Assembly (NCBI RefSeq): GCF_020217485.1
Contig: NZ_JAEKMI010000007.1
Location: 124,001-188,000 of the forward strand
DNA length: 64,000 bases
DNA from: Mycobacterium sp. WUMAC-067
Lineage (GTDB): Bacteria > Actinomycetota > Actinomycetes > Mycobacteriales > Mycobacteriaceae
Reading direction: 5' to 3'
The notes beneath the pieces are model-generated. The model was not told where the DNA came from and searched no databases. It saw nothing but the letters and a program-made list of their open reading frames with translations. The translations under genes were made by a program, and so were the position numbers. Numbering within the stretch: position 1 is the stretch's first letter; every line of letters begins with the position of its first letter. Positions 1 through 7,874 of this stretch are shown in pieces.

Positions 1-162
1 GTGGTTCTCGACGATTTCCAGCAGGCTGATTTGATCCTGTAGGGCCGTGCGGCCGAGCTCGTATCCGATCGACAGGCTGGCCTCGTCGCGGGTGTCCAGG
101 TAGGCGCGCAACGCGGCGGCGTACTGCGCGTGGAAGCCGGCCGCGGAGACGTTGTCGCTCAT
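1..162 (-). CDS. RsbU-N-domain protein, 3' part beyond window (partial)
   Basis: Only the first 54 codons are in the window; the gene starts at an ATG at 162 and runs off the left edge. The visible N-terminus (AYLDTRDEASL, then GYELGRTALQDQIS) resembles the KaiA-like N-terminal domain of RsbU phosphatases, which in Bacillus binds the RsbT kinase. The start codon overlaps the stop of the upstream SpoIIE-like gene by 4 bases (ATGA), so the two are probably translationally coupled. The missing part could be a PP2C phosphatase, a PAS/GAF sensor or a kinase; this cannot be decided here. Placement at the end of an RsbR-S-T-X operon supports a role in partner-switching stress signalling (inference). 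Confidence 0.6.
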   Translation of the reverse strand, partial: MSDNVSAAGFHAQYAAALRAYLDTRDEASLSIGYELGRTALQDQISLLEIVENH

Positions 163-785
163 GTCGAGGCCCCCCTGTGCCGCGCCGTCAGCACCATCGC
201 GTCGTCGGATTCCTTGGCGTGCTTGCCGAGAATTTCTTCGGCGATGGCGACAGCATGGGCCGAGAAGTCGAGGTGCTCCAGGTAATCTTCCCCGATCCCG
301 TCGGTGCTCATCACGAGCAGATCGCCGGGGCGGATCGAAACCGCCTGTGCCGGACGGATTTCCGGGATCCGGTAGCCGACGATGCCTCCGGTGAGACGGG
401 CACTGGACCGGACCTGGATACCGCTGGGTGCCTTGGCCACCAGATCGGCGGTGACGTTGCCGACCCCCGTCCACTCCAGCGTGTTCGCGGCAAAATCGAC
501 TCGCGCCAACGTCATTGCGACCCCCCTGGTCCCGGTGAGCAGCCGGTGGCAAAGCTCGATCAAAACTTCGAGCCGCTCGGAACTGTTGCGCTTGACCGCA
601 TCGATCGCGCGCAGTGCAGCTTCCGCGGCAGCCGGCCCGTGGCCGAGGCCGTCCACCAGACCGAACAGCACGGCCTCACCGCCGATGTCGACTGCGATGC
701 CCCGGTCGCCGGAGGTGTACTCGCTGGGCAAGGGCCGGCCCGCCCTCGCCCACTCGATGGGTCCGCAGCGGCCGCTTTCATGCAC
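159..785 (-). CDS. SpoIIE/PP2C-type serine phosphatase, RsbX-like
   Basis: A 208-residue stand-alone phosphatase domain, the size of RsbX, the feedback phosphatase that resets phosphorylated RsbS/RsbR in stressosomes. Metal-binding aspartate motifs are visible in order: LVDGLGHG near residue 43, MSTDGIGEDY near 160 and SDDAMVL near 193. No sensor domain or membrane segment is present. The start is taken as GTG at 785, which overlaps the end of the RsbT-like gene by 8 bases. The stop overlaps the next gene by 4 bases, so it sits inside a tightly packed operon. The family assignment is firm; substrate (phospho-RsbS or phospho-RsbR) is inferred from gene order. Confidence 0.85.
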   Translation of the reverse strand: MHESGRCGPIEWARAGRPLPSEYTSGDRGIAVDIGGEAVLFGLVDGLGHGPAAAEAALRAIDAVKRNSSERLEVLIELCHRLLTGTRGVAMTLARVDFAANTLEWTGVGNVTADLVAKAPSGIQVRSSARLTGGIVGYRIPEIRPAQAVSIRPGDLLVMSTDGIGEDYLEHLDFSAHAVAIAEEILGKHAKESDDAMVLTARHRGAST

Positions 786-1191
786 GGGGAGGGACCCATT
801 TCCACATTTCGATGACGGTTCCCTGGCCGACCGTGGACTCGACGACCAACCGGTCCATCAGGCGGCGCGCGCCCGGCAGCCCCATCCCGAGCCCGCGTCC
901 GGTCGAATATCCGTCTTCCATCGCGCGTTCGATGTCGGCGATGCCGGGCCCCTGGTCCTCGGCGCGCACCACCAATGCCTTGCGGCCCTCCCGGTCGGCC
1001 ACCCCGACCCGCACGGAGCCACGGCCGGCGTAGCTGGTGATGTTGCGGGCGATTTCCGAGATCGCCGTGGCGATCATCGTGACGTCGGTCAGGGAGAAGC
1101 CCAAATCAAGGGCGAGTTCGTGTCCCGCCTTGCGGGCTTCGACGATGTCGTCGGGATTGTCGATGGCGACGACGATATCAGCCGCCACCAT
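778..1191 (-). CDS. rsbT: RsbT-like serine/threonine switch kinase (HATPase fold)
   Basis: A 137-residue GHKL-fold kinase of the RsbT/RsbW type. The N box is visible as ISEIARNITSYAG (around residues 44-56), the ATP-lid motif DQGPGI around 79-84, and the glycine-rich GRGLGMGLPGARRL around 98-111, the hallmark of RsbT switch kinases. Known role: RsbT is held by the RsbR-RsbS stressosome, phosphorylates both on stress, and is then released to activate an RsbU-type phosphatase. The gene overlaps its neighbours by 14 bases (RsbS side) and 8 bases (RsbX side). ATG at 1191 is the start. Assignment is strong because RsbR and RsbS lie immediately upstream. Confidence 0.9.
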   Translation of the reverse strand: MVAADIVVAIDNPDDIVEARKAGHELALDLGFSLTDVTMIATAISEIARNITSYAGRGSVRVGVADREGRKALVVRAEDQGPGIADIERAMEDGYSTGRGLGMGLPGARRLMDRLVVESTVGQGTVIEMWKWVPPRA

Positions 1192-1567
1192 CGCGTCCGA
1201 TCGTCGGTTTCCGCTGTGCCAGTTGGCGATTCAGAAGGGACAGGCCCTCTTCGAGGTCCAGCGCGGTGTTCATGTCGTCGAACGCCAGGCCAAGCTGGAC
1301 CATCGCGAACGCCACCTCGGGCTGCAGGCCGACGATCACCGTGTCCGCGCCGCGCAGCCGGGTCATGTGCGCGATCGTGCGCAGCGACCGGGCCGCGAAG
1401 GAATCCATCACGTCGATGGCGGTGACGTCGACGATGATGCCCTGCGCGCGGAACCGGCTGACGCGCTCCATGAGGTCGTAGCGCAGCCGTTCGGCGTCGG
1501 AGTCCGAGAGCGCGGCCTGCACCGAGGCGATGAGGATCGAACCCTGTTTCAGGATCGGTACTGGCAT
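1178..1567 (-). CDS. rsbS: RsbS-like STAS-domain stressosome protein
   Basis: A 129-residue single STAS domain that starts with MPVPILKQG, typical of RsbS. The phosphoacceptor motif DVMDSFAARSL puts the target serine at residue 56 (equivalent to B. subtilis Ser59). In stressosomes RsbS forms the core with RsbR and sequesters RsbT until it is phosphorylated. The gene follows rsbR by 22 bases and overlaps rsbT by 14 bases. The C-terminal tail after the STAS domain (about residues 112-129) is polar and looks disordered. The start is ATG at 1567. Confidence 0.9.
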   Translation of the reverse strand: MPVPILKQGSILIASVQAALSDSDAERLRYDLMERVSRFRAQGIIVDVTAIDVMDSFAARSLRTIAHMTRLRGADTVIVGLQPEVAFAMVQLGLAFDDMNTALDLEEGLSLLNRQLAQRKPTIGRDGGG

Positions 1568-1589
1568 GCGGCGCTCGCGTTCCTGACTG

Positions 1590-2492
1590 TCACCCGGTCT
1601 GCTCGCCGGTACGAGTCACCTCGTAGCCCAGCAGTCGCTCGGCTTCCTCGATACCGCCCTGCAGGTCGCCGACCGCGTTCATCTTCGACAGGTCCAGGCC
1701 GATCGTCACCAGCGTCAGCGCGATTTCGGAGGACAGGCCGGTGATGATCACGCTGGCACCCATCAGCCCCGACGCGTCGACCGTCTGCACCAGGTGGTTG
1801 GCCACCGTCGAGTCGATGGTCGGCACACCGGTGATGTCGATGACCACCACCTTCGCGCGGTTGGCGCGGATGGCGCGCAACAGCTGTTCGGTGACCTGGC
1901 GCGCGCGCTGGCTGTCCAGCACACCGATGATCGGAAGGATCAGCAACTGCTCACGCACCTGCAGCACCGGCGTCGAGAGCTCCCGGATCGCCTCCTGCTG
2001 CTGGCGGATGATGCGCTCACGTTCCTGCACGAAGCTGACCGCCACGGTGTTGGCGATCCGGTTGGCGGCCGGCTCGTAGGCGTCTAGCACCCGGTTGAGC
2101 ATCTCGAATTCGGTCTGGTATTTCTCGAACAGCGAGCGCGCCAGCACGTCGCGGAGCAGCAGGACGATCCCGACGACCTCGTCGGTTTCCACGCCTCGGG
2201 GGATGATGCGTTCGGACAGGTCGCGGGCGTAGGCCTGCAGCGCCTCGACGCTACCGGTCTCGAGCACCTCGACGTAGTTGTCGTAGACGGCCGTCGCTTC
2301 GGAGAAGAGCTCCTCGGGGGTCATCGCGGTGAGCAGCTCGGCCTCGGTGATGCGGCGGGCCCATTCCTCCCGCAAAACGGTCCGGTTCTGACGCAGATGC
2401 TGAACTAGCTGGGGCAACAGCCCCTCGCTGGAAATGCCGACGACTTGCGCTGCGGTGCCGGTACTGGTGAAATCCGACGTCGAATCTGACAT
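1590..2492 (-). CDS. rsbR: RsbR-like stressosome sensor protein
   Basis: A 300-residue protein with an N-terminal helical, probably non-haem globin-like RsbR domain (about 20-165) and a C-terminal STAS domain (about 175-290). The STAS motif DITGVPTIDSTVANH is clear. The positions equivalent to the B. subtilis RsbRA phosphothreonines T171 and T205 are both serine here (Ser194 in VLDSQRAR and Ser228 in TIDSTVAN; the 34-residue spacing is preserved). The ATG at 2492 is preferred over an in-frame start at 2525 because GGGGAGG lies just upstream and the family N-terminus fits. It is first in the rsbRST operon and divergent from rsfB, so the 180-base gap probably holds promoters for both directions. 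Confidence 0.9.
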   Translation of the reverse strand: MSDSTSDFTSTGTAAQVVGISSEGLLPQLVQHLRQNRTVLREEWARRITEAELLTAMTPEELFSEATAVYDNYVEVLETGSVEALQAYARDLSERIIPRGVETDEVVGIVLLLRDVLARSLFEKYQTEFEMLNRVLDAYEPAANRIANTVAVSFVQERERIIRQQQEAIRELSTPVLQVREQLLILPIIGVLDSQRARQVTEQLLRAIRANRAKVVVIDITGVPTIDSTVANHLVQTVDASGLMGASVIITGLSSEIALTLVTIGLDLSKMNAVGDLQGGIEEAERLLGYEVTRTGEQTG

Positions 2493-2671
2493 ATGGCCTC
2501 CCCAGGCCTCCCGAGTACACGTCACGCACTGCGGTCTGCAGTTCCTTTTTGCGAGACTAGCCTGGGTTGTCGCGGGCCACGTGTAGAGGGCATATTCTTC
2601 TCGCAGTTCGTAACGCAGGCTAGGGTTGAACGACGCTTAAGGCATTCAAGGCCCAGGACAAAGGATTGCCA

Positions 2672-3040
2672 TTGTCAGCTCCTGATTCGATTACCACGTT
2701 GGTCGAGGACCACGACGGCGTTTCCGTGGTCAGTGTCAGCGGCGAAATCGATTTGGTCACGGCTCCTGCCCTGGAACAGGCCATCGGCGCGGTTGTCGCG
2801 GAGAGCCCCACCGCACTGGTCATCGATCTGTCAGCGGTGGAGTTCCTCGGTTCGGTCGGGCTGAAGATCCTGGCGGCGACGTACGAGAAGCTGGGCAAGG
2901 ACACCGGGTTCGGCGTGGTCGCACGCGGCCCGGCCACCCGACGGCCGATTCACCTGACCGGTCTGGACAAGACCTTTCCGCTGTATCCGACGCTCGACGA
3001 CGCGCTGACCGCGGTGCGGGACGGCAAACTCAACAGCTAG
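2672..3040 (+). CDS. rsfB: Anti-anti-sigma factor RsfB (STAS domain)
   Basis: A 122-residue STAS-domain protein matching M. tuberculosis RsfB (Rv3687c) in length and in sequence as I remember it. RsfB binds the SigF anti-sigma factor UsfX/RsbW and so releases SigF. The phosphoacceptor motif DLSAVEFLGSVGL is intact, with Ser61 as the expected target. The start is TTG at 2672: AAGGA lies 6 bases upstream, and the N-terminus MSAPDSIT fits the family; an upstream in-frame TTG at 2666 lacks the spacing. It is divergent from a stressosome operon, which suggests that RsbT/RsbX-type signalling may converge on the same SigF switch (inference). Confidence 0.92.
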   Translation: MSAPDSITTLVEDHDGVSVVSVSGEIDLVTAPALEQAIGAVVAESPTALVIDLSAVEFLGSVGLKILAATYEKLGKDTGFGVVARGPATRRPIHLTGLDKTFPLYPTLDDALTAVRDGKLNS

Positions 3041-3072
3041 CGATTCCCGCGCCGCCGGGCGCGCCGGGTGCG

Positions 3073-3585
3073 ATGATCACGGCTATGGACGTCGACCATC
3101 CGCAGGACGATCAGCGGTGGGATCGCCGTGAACGTGGCGAAACCGAAGTGCAACGGCTGGACCGCAATTGGAACAGCCTGCTGCAGGAGCTGCGCGTGGT
3201 CCAGACCGGGGTGCAGCTGCTGACCGGCTTCCTGCTGACGCTGCCGTTCCAGCAGCGTTTCGATGTCCTCGGACGCCCCATGCGCGATGTCTATCTGGCC
3301 ACGGTGATGTGCGCGGTGTGCTCGACGGTGTTGCTGATCGCCCCGGTTGCGATGCACCGGATCCTTTTCCGGCGCCATCGGCTGCAAGTTCTCGTTTCCG
3401 CCGCTCACCGCTGTGCCTATGCCGGGCTGGGGCTGCTCGGCCTGGCGCTGATCGGCGTCACCACCATCATTTTCGCGGCGGTGTCCGGGCGGAATGTGGG
3501 CCTCGTCGCGGGCGCGTGCGCGCTGCCGCTGTTCATATTCTTTTGGTTCGTGCTGCCGTTGATGCTGCGCACTCGCGGCATGTGA
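3073..3585 (+). CDS. DUF6328-family membrane protein
   Basis: A 170-residue integral membrane protein. A polar N-terminus of about 25 residues is followed by the family-like stretch LQELRVVQTGVQLLTGFLL, then three or four hydrophobic segments (about 40-58, 70-95, 110-135 and 145-165). Proteins of this type occur widely in actinobacteria with no established function. It lies 32 bases after rsfB on the same strand and may be co-transcribed, though nothing in the sequence proves it. A second ATG at 3085 (MDVDHPQDDQ) is an equally possible start. The gene is convergent with the HAD hydrolase; their ends are 12 bases apart. Confidence 0.75.
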   Translation: MITAMDVDHPQDDQRWDRRERGETEVQRLDRNWNSLLQELRVVQTGVQLLTGFLLTLPFQQRFDVLGRPMRDVYLATVMCAVCSTVLLIAPVAMHRILFRRHRLQVLVSAAHRCAYAGLGLLGLALIGVTTIIFAAVSGRNVGLVAGACALPLFIFFWFVLPLMLRTRGM

Positions 3586-3597
3586 AAACGCCCGCGG

Positions 3598-4293
3598 TCA
3601 GGGTGCCGCAGTGAGCGCCGCGATCCGGGTGGTTTCCAGATGGTCGAGCAGGTCTTGCGGATCGGCGAAGATCGGATCGGCTCCGGCCTCCCGCAACTCC
3701 GCGCCGGCGATGCCGCCGCTGAGCAGCCCGATGCACGGCACGCCCGCGCCCGCCGCGGCGTGCGCGTCCCACACGGCGTCCCCGACGAACACGGCGTGCC
3801 GGGCATCCACCCCGGCTCGGTCCAGCGCAACCCGCACGATCCCGGGTTCGGGTTTGGCGGTGTCGACGTCCCGCGACGACGTCGTCTCGGAGATGACGTC
3901 GTCGCAATCGAGCACTTTGCGCAGGATCTCCAGTTCGTCCTCGGGCGCCGAGCTGGCGAGCACGACCTGCAGCCCCAGCTCCGCGACGCGGCGCAGCAGG
4001 GCGCGGGCTCCGGGCAACGGTTCGAGCAGCGCGGTGATCTCGCGGTAGTACCGGCTGTGCTTGTCGCTGAGCCGCTCCTGCACGTCGGCCGGCGCGTCAT
4101 CGGACAGCGTCCGCACCAGCCTCGAGCCGTCCATGCCGATGCAGCGGTGGATCCGCCACGACGCCACCACGATGCCTTCGGCGTCGAACGCGCGCTGCCA
4201 CGCGTGGACGTGCAGGTAGTTGGAATCCACCAGGGTTCCGTCAACGTCGAACAAGACGGCGGGCGCACCGCCCGCATCCGCTTGCAACGTCAT
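3598..4293 (-). CDS. HAD-superfamily phosphatase (beta-phosphoglucomutase/phosphoglycolate phosphatase-like)
   Basis: A HAD hydrolase with all core motifs: motif I VLFDVDGTLVDS near the N-terminus (nucleophile Asp and acid/base Asp), motif II with the serine of LASSAPEDE, and motif III/IV FVGDAVWDAHAA with a conserved lysine upstream (AKPEPGI). An alpha-helical cap lies between motifs I and II (C1-type cap), as in phosphoglycolate phosphatase and beta-phosphoglucomutase relatives. Substrate cannot be read from sequence. Three in-frame starts exist (4332, 4305, 4293). The shortest gives 231 residues, normal for the family, and is chosen with low certainty. It is convergent with the DUF6328 gene. 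Confidence 0.85.
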   Translation of the reverse strand: MTLQADAGGAPAVLFDVDGTLVDSNYLHVHAWQRAFDAEGIVVASWRIHRCIGMDGSRLVRTLSDDAPADVQERLSDKHSRYYREITALLEPLPGARALLRRVAELGLQVVLASSAPEDELEILRKVLDCDDVISETTSSRDVDTAKPEPGIVRVALDRAGVDARHAVFVGDAVWDAHAAAGAGVPCIGLLSGGIAGAELREAGADPIFADPQDLLDHLETTRIAALTAAP

Positions 4294-4607
4294 GTGGCGG
4301 GGCATACCCACGCCGGGCCCGGCTGACACCATCCGGCGGGTGATCGCGAGACGGCGGCCGGCTCACGTCCGTCCATTCGTGCGAATAACGCTGGCGCACA
4401 GGGGGTCTCATGGCCACCCAGCGGTTATCGCCCCCGGGGCCGCGTGCTCGGTCACGCCGGACCGCATGGGGGAATCCTGACACGCGGACCGCGCCGAAAA
4501 TTTCTTATCTCGGATCGGTGTAGGGCGTGCATTAACGGGGTACTGCCTGCGCCACGGGTGAGTACAAGAAAGTGCGTCAGCCCGTCTGAGAGCAGGGAGG
4601 AACTCCG

Positions 4608-4910
4608 ATGGCGACCACCACTGACTACGACGCACGCCGTGTATCCGACAACGACACCCAGGAAAAGTCCTCGCTTCGCGAGCTCGCGCCGACCCTGCAC
4701 GGGGCGGGCACCACCGTGGTCGACGAGGACCCGAACGATGTGCACTTCTTCGAGCTGCCCGGCGCCGACCTGTCCGGGGAAGAGCTGACGGTGACCGTGA
4801 TCCCGCAGCGGGCCGACGAGTTCACCTGCTCGAGTTGCTTTTTGGTGCAGCACCGCAGCCGGTTGCGTCGCTCCAGCGCCGGCCTCCCGGTCTGCGCCGA
4901 CTGCGCGTAA
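4608..4910 (+). CDS. DUF4193-family protein with zinc-ribbon-like cysteines
   Basis: A 100-residue acidic protein of the actinobacterial DUF4193 family, recognised by FELPGADLSGEELTV and ADEFTCSSCFLVQHRS. Four cysteines form two CxxC knuckles (TCSSC around 75-78 and VCADC near the C-terminus), suggesting a bound zinc. Family members are small, soluble and of unknown function; one paralogue in M. tuberculosis is Rv2699c as I recall. Translation begins at ATG 4608 with a strong ribosome binding site (GGGAGGAA, about 6 bases upstream). The preceding 275 bases contain no gene and probably hold its promoter. Confidence 0.85.
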   Translation: MATTTDYDARRVSDNDTQEKSSLRELAPTLHGAGTTVVDEDPNDVHFFELPGADLSGEELTVTVIPQRADEFTCSSCFLVQHRSRLRRSSAGLPVCADCA

Positions 4911-5043
4911 CGCCGCGACGGTTCACCGGATAGCCCTCCGCGGCCGCGCCGCGGCGTCGCCTCGCGCCTGCCCCGAAATGTCAGAGGCTTGAACTAGGTT
5001 CATCGGCAAGTCTGGGTCGGCGCGAACGGCACGTTGAGGAGTC

Positions 5044-5676
5044 ATGGAGAAGATTCTCGGGTCGCTCCTCTTGCTGGGGTTAGCTCTCCCTTGGTATTTC
5101 ACGCAGCAGGCCACCGGCAGCCCGCCCGCGGGATTTCTGGCCGGCCTCGGCGGGCTCGCGGTCGCGGTCGCCCTCCTGTGGTGGCTTTCGGTGCAGCGGG
5201 ACCGCTATCAGGCCGACGCACAGCGCCGGCGCGACCTCAAATTCGCGAACTCCGGGCTGCGGGCCATCGATCGAATGTCCGGTACCGAATTCGAGGAATT
5301 CGTTGCCGCGCAGCTGCGCATCGCGGGCTACAGCGTCACCCCGACGGCGAGCACCGGCGACTACGGGGTGGACCTCATCGCCAAGAAGGACGGCGTCCGC
5401 ATGGCGGTGCAGTGCAAAAGGCTGGCCAAGGCCGTCGGCGTCGCCGCGGTGCAACAGGTCGTGTCCGGGTCGCTACACCACGGTTGCAATCGGACGGTCG
5501 TGGTGACCAACCAGACGTTCACGAAGGCCGCCCGCCAACTGGCCATCACCCACCAATGCCGTCTGGTCGGGCGCACGCAACTGCGGAGCTGGACGCGGGT
5601 GGCGCCCATCCCCGTGCGGGGCCCCCGCCGCGCACCCAGCGTCGCGCCCGGCGGCGGCGCCGGGAACCAGGGTTAG
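5044..5676 (+). CDS. Membrane-anchored Mrr-type restriction endonuclease-like protein
   Basis: A 210-residue protein with two N-terminal hydrophobic segments (about 5-20 and 28-47), a short charged linker, and a C-terminal Mrr_cat domain (about 75-190). The PD-(D/E)XK-like catalytic pattern is visible: MSGTEFEEFVAAQL, then GDYGVDLIAKKDG (Asp) and VQCKR (Q-x-K). No methyltransferase or specificity subunit is nearby, so a classical restriction-modification system is not supported. Membrane-tethered Mrr-like nucleases are found in many bacteria and are suspected of defence or DNA quality-control roles; that is inference. The start ATG at 5044 follows GTTGAGGAGTC, giving a good ribosome binding site. 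Confidence 0.85.
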   Translation: MEKILGSLLLLGLALPWYFTQQATGSPPAGFLAGLGGLAVAVALLWWLSVQRDRYQADAQRRRDLKFANSGLRAIDRMSGTEFEEFVAAQLRIAGYSVTPTASTGDYGVDLIAKKDGVRMAVQCKRLAKAVGVAAVQQVVSGSLHHGCNRTVVVTNQTFTKAARQLAITHQCRLVGRTQLRSWTRVAPIPVRGPRRAPSVAPGGGAGNQG

Positions 5677-5732
5677 AATCCGCGAGATGCCCAGGGCCGC
5701 AGCGCATTTCGGTGGCTGCGAACGCGTTCGCG

Positions 5733-6422
5733 TCAGCGCCGGGTCGTGTCCTCGATGACCCGGCGCGCGATAACGCGCAGCGGGGTGTTCATGCTCTGCG
5801 ACAGTTTGATCAGCGTGTTGAACGCCGTGTCGTCATCGAGGTCATAGCGCTCCATCAGGATGCCCTTGGCCTGCCCGATCGTGTCGCGGGTGCTCAGGGC
5901 TTCCCTGAACTGCTGGGCGCGCACGACGTTGCTCCACGCCAGGGCACCCAGCGTGGCGAAGACGGCGGCCACCCGGCGGGAGTCGTCGGAAAAGGCGTGC
6001 GGGCGTTCGGCATAAAAGTTCAGCGCTCCCATGCTCAGCTCGTCGGCGTACATCGGCAGTGACAGGATGCTGCGCACCGGGGTGTGGGCGAGCGCGTCGG
6101 CCTGATACTTCGGCCAGCGCGCGTCGGCCGCGAGGTCGTTGATGACGACGACCTTCCGGGTCCACGCGGCGTGCACGCACGGCCCTTCGAGGTGGCGTTG
6201 CTGGAACTCGTCGAGCAACCTGGCGCAATCGTCCGTGACCGAGGGGGTGCTGACCTCGTTCTTCCGGCTGGTGACGGTGATCCCCGCCTCCTGCGCCCCG
6301 GGCACCCAGCGCGCCGCCGCCCTGGTCAGCTCGTCCAGCACCTGCGGGAAGTCCGCCGCGTCGGCGGAATAGATGGCGCGCAGAACGTCGGTGAGCAGGG
6401 TGAAATCTTCGAGATTGGTCAC
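5733..6422 (-). CDS. GAF and ANTAR domain transcription antitermination regulator
   Basis: A 229-residue regulator with an N-terminal GAF domain (about 15-150, including HLEGPCVHAA and SILSLPMYAD) and a C-terminal ANTAR RNA-binding domain (about 165-225). The ANTAR signature is clear: TIGQAKGILMERYDLDDD and the AF...LIKLSQ helix. ANTAR proteins bind paired hairpins in nascent RNA and stop termination; GAF provides the sensory input. The GTG start at 6422 (VTNLEDFTLL) is chosen because upstream residues look non-family; an ORF start exists at 6506. No response-regulator receiver domain is present. The tRNA-Pro gene lies upstream on the same strand. RNA targets are not evident nearby. Confidence 0.9.
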   Translation of the reverse strand: MTNLEDFTLLTDVLRAIYSADAADFPQVLDELTRAAARWVPGAQEAGITVTSRKNEVSTPSVTDDCARLLDEFQQRHLEGPCVHAAWTRKVVVINDLAADARWPKYQADALAHTPVRSILSLPMYADELSMGALNFYAERPHAFSDDSRRVAAVFATLGALAWSNVVRAQQFREALSTRDTIGQAKGILMERYDLDDDTAFNTLIKLSQSMNTPLRVIARRVIEDTTRR

Positions 6423-6620
6423 TGAATGTCGCCTTCGTGCGTCGAGACCGGTTACAGGCAAAATCCCGCGCCGTTTCAGCAGCCTGCGGTCTCGCAAGGC
6501 GATCATTGGTCAGTTATGACGGCGACGAATGTCAATGCTGTCTGCTCAGCATTACGGTGAGATCCACTATATTGGCCGGGTTTTGGGCGATTGCGCCCGC
6601 ACCGGATGGGCAGACCTAAC

Positions 6621-6697
<77 letters not shown>

Positions 6698-6758
6698 CCT
6701 GAAGCTCCGACAGCCTATCGCACCGGGCTATCGGGTGGCCAAACCGCGGTGCGCCACA

Positions 6759-7874
6759 TCACTCCCACGAGCACGAACGCTCGAACTCGACCAGCGCCGC
6801 GGCGGGGCCCGTCGGATCCAGTCCCTGTTCCGCGACCCACTCGTCGCTGAAGTACGTGTCGCGGTAGCGGTCGCCGCTGTCGGCGAGCAGCGTGACCACC
6901 GAACCGCTGCGGCCTTCGGCGACCATCTCGGCGAGCAGGCCGAACGCGCCCCACAGGTTGGTGCCCGTGGACGGCCCCACCCGGCGCCCCAAAACGGCGC
7001 TGACGTGGCGCGCGGCTGCGATCGAGGCCGCGTCGGGGACGGCCACCATGCGGTCGACGACGCCGGGGAGAAACGAGGGCTCCACCCGCGGCCGGCCGAT
7101 GCCCTCGATCCGCGACGACGTGGGCATCACCAAGTCGTTCAGGTCGTCGCGGCCATGGGCGTAGGCGGGAAAGAAGGCGGAGTTCTCCGGGTCGACCACG
7201 CACAACCGGGTGGCGTGCAGTCGATAGCGGATGTAGCGCCCGATCGTCGCGCTGGTTCCGCCGGTGCCCGCGCCGACCACGATCCATTCCGGGACGGGGA
7301 AGCGCTCCTCGCGCATCTGCTCGAAGATCGACTCGGCGATGTTGTTGTTGCCCCGCCAGTCGGTGGCGCGTTCGGCGTTGGTGAACTGGTCCAGGTAGTG
7401 GCCGCCGGTTTCGCGGGCGACGCGCTCGGCTTCGGCATACACCTCGCTGGAGCTCTGCACGAAATGGCAACGGCCGCCGTGGGCTTCGATCAGCGCCACC
7501 TTCGATGCGCTCGTCGCCGCCGGCATCACCGCGACGAACGGGAGCCCCAACAGGGCCGCGAAATAGGCCTCCGACACCGCCGTCGAACCCGAGGACGCCT
7601 CGACCACCGTGGTGCCCTCGTCGATCCAGCCGTTGCACAGGGCGTAGAGGAACAACGAACGGGCCAGCCGGTGCTTGAGGCTGCCGGTGATGTGGGTGGT
7701 CTCGTCCTTGAGGTACAGCGCGACGTCGACGTTGCTGCTCCACCGCGAAGGCAGCGGATAGCGCAGCAGGTGGGTGTCAGCGCTGCGACGCGCGTCGGCA
7801 TGGATCAACCGGATCGCGTTGTCGGTCCAGCAACGTGAGCGGCTGCGGACCGCGATCCGGGTCCGGTCGGTCAA
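6759..7874 (-). CDS. PLP-dependent cysteine synthase/cystathionine beta-synthase-like enzyme
   Basis: A fold-type II PLP enzyme of the CysK/CBS superfamily, corresponding to M. tuberculosis Rv3684. The PLP lysine is in [11 protein letters not shown], followed by the substrate-binding [15 protein letters not shown] loop. The glycine-rich phosphate-binding loop is [12 protein letters not shown], and a C-terminal [10 protein letters not shown] motif matches the cofactor N1-binding serine. The exact substrate is uncertain; these stand-alone homologues are usually annotated as cysteine-synthase-like. The stop of the upstream phosphoesterase overlaps a TTG at 7874 (TTGA), giving 371 residues; a GTG at 7850 is an alternative start. 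The reading frame stays open far upstream, but that part overlaps the phosphoesterase and is not used. Confidence 0.85.
   Translation of the reverse strand: MTDRTRIAVRSRSRCWTDNAIRLIHADARRSADTHLLRYPLPSRWSSNVDVALYLKDETTHITGSLKHRLARSLFLYALCNGWIDEGTTVVEASSGSTAVSEAYFAALLGLPFVAVMPAATSASKVALIEAHGGRCHFVQSSSEVYAEAERVARETGGHYLDQFTNAERATDWRGNNNIAESIFEQMREERFPVPEWIVVGAGTGGTSATIGRYIRYRLHATRLCVVDPENSAFFPAYAHGRDDLNDLVMPTSSRIEGIGRPRVEPSFLPGVVDRMVAVPDAASIAAARHVSAVLGRRVGPSTGTNLWGAFGLLAEMVAEGRSGSVVTLLADSGDRYRDTYFSDEWVAEQGLDPTGPAAALVEFERSCSWE

Noticed and set aside
382..1425. A 347-codon plus-strand open frame across the rsb operon
   Set aside because: It is antisense to rsbX, rsbT and rsbS, which have clear family motifs; its own translation is low-complexity.
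2525..2660. SigF-type promoter between rsbR and rsfB
   Set aside because: I found only partial matches (GGTTG and GGGCAT) with poor spacing, not enough to annotate.
5044..5676. A full restriction-modification system
   Set aside because: Only a nuclease-like domain is present; no methyltransferase or specificity gene is nearby.
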